Shown: piece after piece, positions 60,788 to 64,000 of the stretch
Numbering within the stretch: position 1 is the stretch's first letter
Layout of the letters: each line of letters starts with the position of its first letter
Assembly (NCBI GenBank): GCA_934667475.1
Contig: CAKUMB010000010.1
Location: 17,509-81,508 of the forward strand
Reading direction: 5' to 3'
DNA from: an uncultured Muribaculaceae bacterium
Lineage (GTDB): Bacteria > Bacteroidota > Bacteroidia > Bacteroidales > Muribaculaceae
Length of the DNA stretch: 64,000 nt
Made by a program: the position numbers and the translations under genes
Notes under the pieces: model-generated
Database searches by the model: none
What the model was told of the DNA's origin: nothing
What the model saw: the letters and a program-made list of their open reading frames with translations, nothing else

Positions 60788-62281
60788 ATGAAACGGATCT
60801 TATCCATTCTGTGCATCGCCCTGACGGCAATGGGCTTGATGCAGGCAAAAACCATCACGGGCAGCTTTGCATGGCAGAAAATCGCCAACCAAGGCTCGTT
60901 CAGATTCACACAGACATCTATTCCTGTGACCATCACCATCGACGAGAGCGCCAAGACGGTGAGCATCGACAACATGTTTGGCTACCGCGGCATGCCGCTG
61001 ACGGGCACCTACACCCAGAGCGGCGAGTCGGTGAAATTCACGTTCAGCAATGGGCAAAAAGTGGCCTACGACCCATCGGGGCAAGACAAGTATGGGCTGT
61101 ATGCGGCCTATGAGTCTTCTTATGGTGCAACATATTACATCAACAACGTTGCCGACATTAAGGCCACTCTGGCCAGCGACGGCAAGAGCCTTGCGTTCAG
61201 CAAAGACTTGGGCCTGCTTAACATGATAATGGGCGGAAGCCAGGCCACGGTTTTCTTCGGCGGATGCTCGATAGCGCTCGACACGCAGCTGTTCAGCGAC
61301 CCGCACGACATCGACATCCACATCGACAACCAGACCACGGGCATCGTGAAATTCTCTGACGAGGCCGGGATTACAAGGGAGAAAGTGGTGGCCGTGCAAA
61401 AGGCGTTTTTCAACGGCGAGGGCTACGAAGGCATGCTGCGCCCATATGAGCCGGCAGCTGTGGCCAAGGAATATGTGGTGAACCCGTGCCAGTCGAAGAC
61501 CGCGGCCACGTTCACCGGCCTCGACGATGCCACCAAAGCCGCCATGCAGGCAGCCGGATACGACACCAACTGGATTACGGACAACACCACTTGGCGCGGC
61601 TTCGGATATGAAGTGTCGCTCAACACCACCGACGACTTCCAGGCCGAACTGACACGCTGGACCAGCGAACAGAGTGTGAAGATAACGCGCACCGCCCCCA
61701 ACATGAACGACGCCACCGACATTGGCAAGAGCTGGATTGTGCCCAACGCCAGCGCGCTGCGCGCCGGCTGGGAGTTGTATGACGAGCGCGAGGTGAAACA
61801 GGGTGTCAAGGCCAAGTGCGGCCTGCACTTCAAGGATGTGATTCCGGTGAGCACGGCGTTGAGCAGTTTCGATGTGGACTATGTGATTTACTGGTATGGC
61901 AAGGTGAAGAGCGACATGGTGGGCCAGATTCCGCAAGGCGGCACACGCAACAGCAGCTTTGTGCAGATAGGCGGCGAGTGGTACTACTACGCCCTGCCCA
62001 ACAGCAACGACATATATGTGGCAACATCGCAATTGAACTACAAGGCCGGCACAAGTGGCGAGCCCACCTACAGCACGCCTGCGGGATTCCACCTGAACGC
62101 ACACTTCGAAGTAGACAATGTGTCGACTGGCCTCGACCAGAATGTGGCCGGCAAGCAAGTGGCATCCATGCGCTACTACAACCTGCAGGGCATGGAAAGC
62201 AACACCCCGTTTAAGGGCTTCAACCTGATGCGCGTGGTGTATAGCGACGGGTCGAGCAAGGTGACCAAGATTTTCCGCTAA
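60788..62281 (+). CDS. Secreted protein with T9SS C-terminal sorting signal, unknown function
   Basis: 497 residues. Signal peptide (about 1-20, ending MQAKT). The body starts with a beta-rich domain (FRFTQTSIPVTITIDESAKT, GYRGMPLTGTYTQSGESVKF) and later has WELYDEREVKQGVKAKCGLH. The last 40 residues read VASMRYYNLQGMESNTPFKG, then FNLMRVVYSDGSSKVTKIFR. This closely matches the short T9SS type A tail common in Prevotella and relatives (YYNLQG...kG.n...YSDGs...K). The enzyme or binding function is not recognised. Confidence 0.75.
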   Translation: MKRILSILCIALTAMGLMQAKTITGSFAWQKIANQGSFRFTQTSIPVTITIDESAKTVSIDNMFGYRGMPLTGTYTQSGESVKFTFSNGQKVAYDPSGQDKYGLYAAYESSYGATYYINNVADIKATLASDGKSLAFSKDLGLLNMIMGGSQATVFFGGCSIALDTQLFSDPHDIDIHIDNQTTGIVKFSDEAGITREKVVAVQKAFFNGEGYEGMLRPYEPAAVAKEYVVNPCQSKTAATFTGLDDATKAAMQAAGYDTNWITDNTTWRGFGYEVSLNTTDDFQAELTRWTSEQSVKITRTAPNMNDATDIGKSWIVPNASALRAGWELYDEREVKQGVKAKCGLHFKDVIPVSTALSSFDVDYVIYWYGKVKSDMVGQIPQGGTRNSSFVQIGGEWYYYALPNSNDIYVATSQLNYKAGTSGEPTYSTPAGFHLNAHFEVDNVSTGLDQNVAGKQVASMRYYNLQGMESNTPFKGFNLMRVVYSDGSSKVTKIFR

Positions 62282-62420
62282 TCATTAATATTGAAAGTTG
62301 GGGTAAGAGGGTGGACAGTGACAAGCGACACAAGCCGCTGGCCGCTAACGCAAAATCTTCAAACCCCAAACTTCAATCCACACCAAAACGGTAGTTTTGC
62401 GCTTTGCGGCATGTGGAGGC

Positions 62421-62452
62421 TTGGAGCGTGTGGGATAAAAGGGCTATCTTTG
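62421..62452 (+). promoter_or_regulatory. Promoter of the 62505 gene
   Basis: TTG (62421-62423), 21 nt, TATCTTTG (62445-62452); about 50-nt leader. Confidence 0.75.
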
Positions 62453-62504
62453 GACAATTTATTGTAACAACCACTACCCTTTTAGAAAAAGAAACAAGCC
62501 AAAC

Positions 62505-63053
62505 ATGACGATGAAACGCATTCTCAGCCTGACGGCTGCGGCGTTGCTGCTCGGCCAGTTTACGGCCACAGCGCAACGACCCACCAAGCGCACCAGTGCC
62601 CGCAAGGCCACAACAACTGCAGTAGCCACCACCGCCCCAGCCCACCTGATGACGTCCAACGGCGTCGGACCAGTGGCCCTTGGCTCAAAAGTAAGTTCGC
62701 TGCCCAAAGCGGTCGACGGACTCTATGACCACATTGCGGTCACCAGTGAATACAACCCCGTGGAGCAAGAAACCACCACAACGGCCTCGTTCACACTGGC
62801 CGGCAAGGAGGTGCTGGGCGCAACGGTCGACAGCGACGGCAAAATCGCCTACATCAGCACCGAGTCGGCGCTGGTGGGCGTGAAAGTGGGCACGGCCTAC
62901 TTCAAGCCCGGCATGCCACTCGCGCAACTGCGCCGCGCCAAAGGTGTGCGCCGCGACCCCGACGGCGTGTATGCAGCCGTGTATGGCAGCATTCACTTCG
63001 ACGGCAACGCCGCCGGCCGCATCCACGCCATTTCTGTGGGCACGCCATGGTAG
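62505..63053 (+). CDS. Small exported protein, unknown function
   Basis: 182 residues (or 180 from the second ATG at 62511). Signal peptide to about residue 23 (GQFTATAQ), then a Thr/Ala/Lys-rich linker (about 24-46). The domain opens LMTSNGVGPVALGSKVSSLP, has two similar strand pairs (ASFTLAGKEVLGATVDSDGK; VYAAVYGSIHFDGNAAGRIH) and ends HAISVGTPW. The GxGPVxLG opening resembles small envelope proteins of the DUF1131 type, but I would not assign it. Monocistronic with its own promoter and terminator. Confidence 0.7.
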   Translation: MTMKRILSLTAAALLLGQFTATAQRPTKRTSARKATTTAVATTAPAHLMTSNGVGPVALGSKVSSLPKAVDGLYDHIAVTSEYNPVEQETTTTASFTLAGKEVLGATVDSDGKIAYISTESALVGVKVGTAYFKPGMPLAQLRRAKGVRRDPDGVYAAVYGSIHFDGNAAGRIHAISVGTPW

Positions 63054-63081
63054 CGGCGTGTTGAGGCACTGACATAAAAAA

Positions 63082-63124
63082 CATCGGGGTCTGGCTTCTG
63101 CCCGGCTCCGATGCGTTTTTTTTT
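63082..63124 (+). terminator. Terminator of the 62505 gene
   Basis: CATCGG (63082-63087) pairs with CCGATG (63108-63113), with further partial pairing inside; followed by CG and nine T residues. Confidence 0.8.
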
Positions 63125-63241
63125 CACAATAAACCTAAATCTAAACTACTACTATGTGTTGGTGCGTTTTATCGTGCTTCCCATGGCGGTTGCAATTATA
63201 CCAATATACACTTATGAATCATTGTTGCTTTTTAAGCGGCA

Positions 63242-63670
63242 TCACTTAACGTCGATTACCTTTTGGGCCTTCTTGAGCTGCTCTTGTGAAACTTTTGGCA
63301 GAACCACGTTGAGCACACCATTGTTGACGCTGGCCTCAATCTTCTCTTTGTCAACATCATCGGGCAGGATAAGAGCCTGATGGAACTGAGTGTAAGAGAA
63401 TTCACGGCGCAGATAGTGAGCTGCCTTGTCTTTTTCTTCCTTTTTGTCTTTCTTCTCGAAAGCTATCACAAGGTTTTCATCCTCATCGAGGCTAACCATG
63501 AAGTCGTCTTTGGTCATGCCCGGAGCAGCAACCTCAACATCATATTCATTGTCTTTTTCAATCACATTGATGGCCGGTGCAGTGGCGTTGGCCTTAGGCA
63601 GATAGTCGGTGTCAAAGAAATCATTGAATACATCGGGTAACCAAGTCTGATTATTTCTGCGAGTGATCAT
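63242..63670 (-). CDS. Hsp20/alpha-crystallin family small heat-shock protein
   Basis: 142 residues. N-terminal arm with NNQTWLPDVFNDFFDTDYLP, the alpha-crystallin domain from about residue 32 to 130 (AINVIEKDNEYDVEVAAPGM then TKDDFMVSLDEDENLVIAFE), with an insertion of charged residues (KKDKKEEKDKAAHYLRREFS) and the closing GVLNVVLPKVSQ. Instead of a typical IxI tail it ends KAQKVIDVK, with VID in that place. ATP-independent chaperone that holds unfolding proteins. No heat-shock operator of the CIRCE type was found upstream. Confidence 0.95.
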   Translation of the reverse strand: MITRRNNQTWLPDVFNDFFDTDYLPKANATAPAINVIEKDNEYDVEVAAPGMTKDDFMVSLDEDENLVIAFEKKDKKEEKDKAAHYLRREFSYTQFHQALILPDDVDKEKIEASVNNGVLNVVLPKVSQEQLKKAQKVIDVK

Positions 63671-64000
63671 AATTTTAATCTCCTATATTTTAAAGTCCTT
63701 TTTAATTCGTTTTTTCTGAACGCTGCCCACTCGGTGTGAACCGCGTTCGCCTATAGACTTTAGCAAATACTATGCCACTGCATTTTGGCGGTTGTTTTCT
63801 GCAATTTTGTCCGCCCCAGCGACAAAATGTAGCCGATTGGCCCCTTTCCGCCTACAAATCATGACAACACTACCACTTCATGCTCCCTGTGCAGCACCCA
63901 TAGAATGTGGCGAACCACATTTGTGGGCTCACCCGATAAACCGGGGGGATTAAGCATATAGTTTAGTGAGTCTGAAGAGAAAGAATTTTATATCCGTTAC
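63671..64000. other. Intergenic region at the right edge
   Basis: No gene recognised. A 7-bp inverted repeat with tetraloop CGAA lies at 63904-63921 (AATGTGG/CCACATT). The Hsp20 promoter must lie within 63671-63800, but no exact TTG/TAnnTTTG pair was found. Confidence 0.4.

Noticed and set aside
1..64000. CRISPR arrays, prophage, insertion sequences or integrative elements
   Set aside because: No regularly spaced repeats, no transposase, integrase, relaxase or capsid genes, and no terminal repeats were seen apart from the REP-like pair.

Overview
The window reads as a chromosomal segment of a Bacteroidota member, order Bacteroidales, most likely a fairly GC-rich gut lineage such as Muribaculaceae (the family-level call is inference). 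The support is a SusC/SusD pair, PorU/PorV of the type IX secretion system (T9SS), GldE, proteins of Bacteroidota-type families (DUF4876, DUF6850, DUF3078), and many promoters of the Bacteroidota sigma form: a -33 TTG, then 19-21 nt, then a -7 box TAnnTTTG. No tRNA, rRNA, CRISPR array, integrase or transposase was found.

Layout. 1-278: 3' end of an M13 metallopeptidase. 572-9198 (minus): four-gene operon for a TonB-dependent receptor, a DUF4876 lipoprotein, a DUF6850 beta-barrel and an M16 zinc protease. 9452-11221 (plus): a secreted protein with a T9SS-like C-terminal domain. 11345-14366: hrpB helicase, then a DUF362 gene reduced to its two ends. 14604-21474 (plus): porin, imelysin lipoprotein, di-heme c-type lipoprotein and fused CcsBA cytochrome c maturation protein. 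21619-22936: overlapping hemerythrin and LuxR-type regulator genes. 23096-34082: two PorU-like sortases in convergent orientation, with ugd and cobO between them, then an FAH-family protein and rex. 34310-39484: SusC/SusD pair. 39875-44520: ispF, porV, a BI-1 family protein and argS. 44668-49653: TolC/HlyD/two-permease efflux operon with no ATPase. 49887-52711: coiled-coil membrane protein, small secreted protein, GH25 lysozyme and TM2 protein. 52871-55311: DUF3078 protein and two unrecognised exported proteins. 55543-60093: gldE, phosphopantetheinyl transferase, C69 dipeptidase and a DUF3108 protein. 60788-63670: a second likely T9SS cargo, a small exported protein and Hsp20.

How the parts connect. 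The most interesting signal is a shared 16-bp palindrome, TACCTA-N4-TAGGTA. It lies exactly 23 nt upstream of the -7 box of both the TonB/M16 operon and the porin/imelysin/di-heme operon. Imelysin and di-heme (DUF1111) proteins are iron-linked families elsewhere, and TonB receptor plus M16 protease pairs (FusA/FusC, YddB/PqqL) take iron from imported proteins. I therefore infer one co-regulated envelope system for iron or iron-protein acquisition. The second theme is T9SS: two sortase-like proteins with intact His/Cys pairs, PorV next to ispF, GldE, and two candidate cargo proteins with different C-terminal signals.
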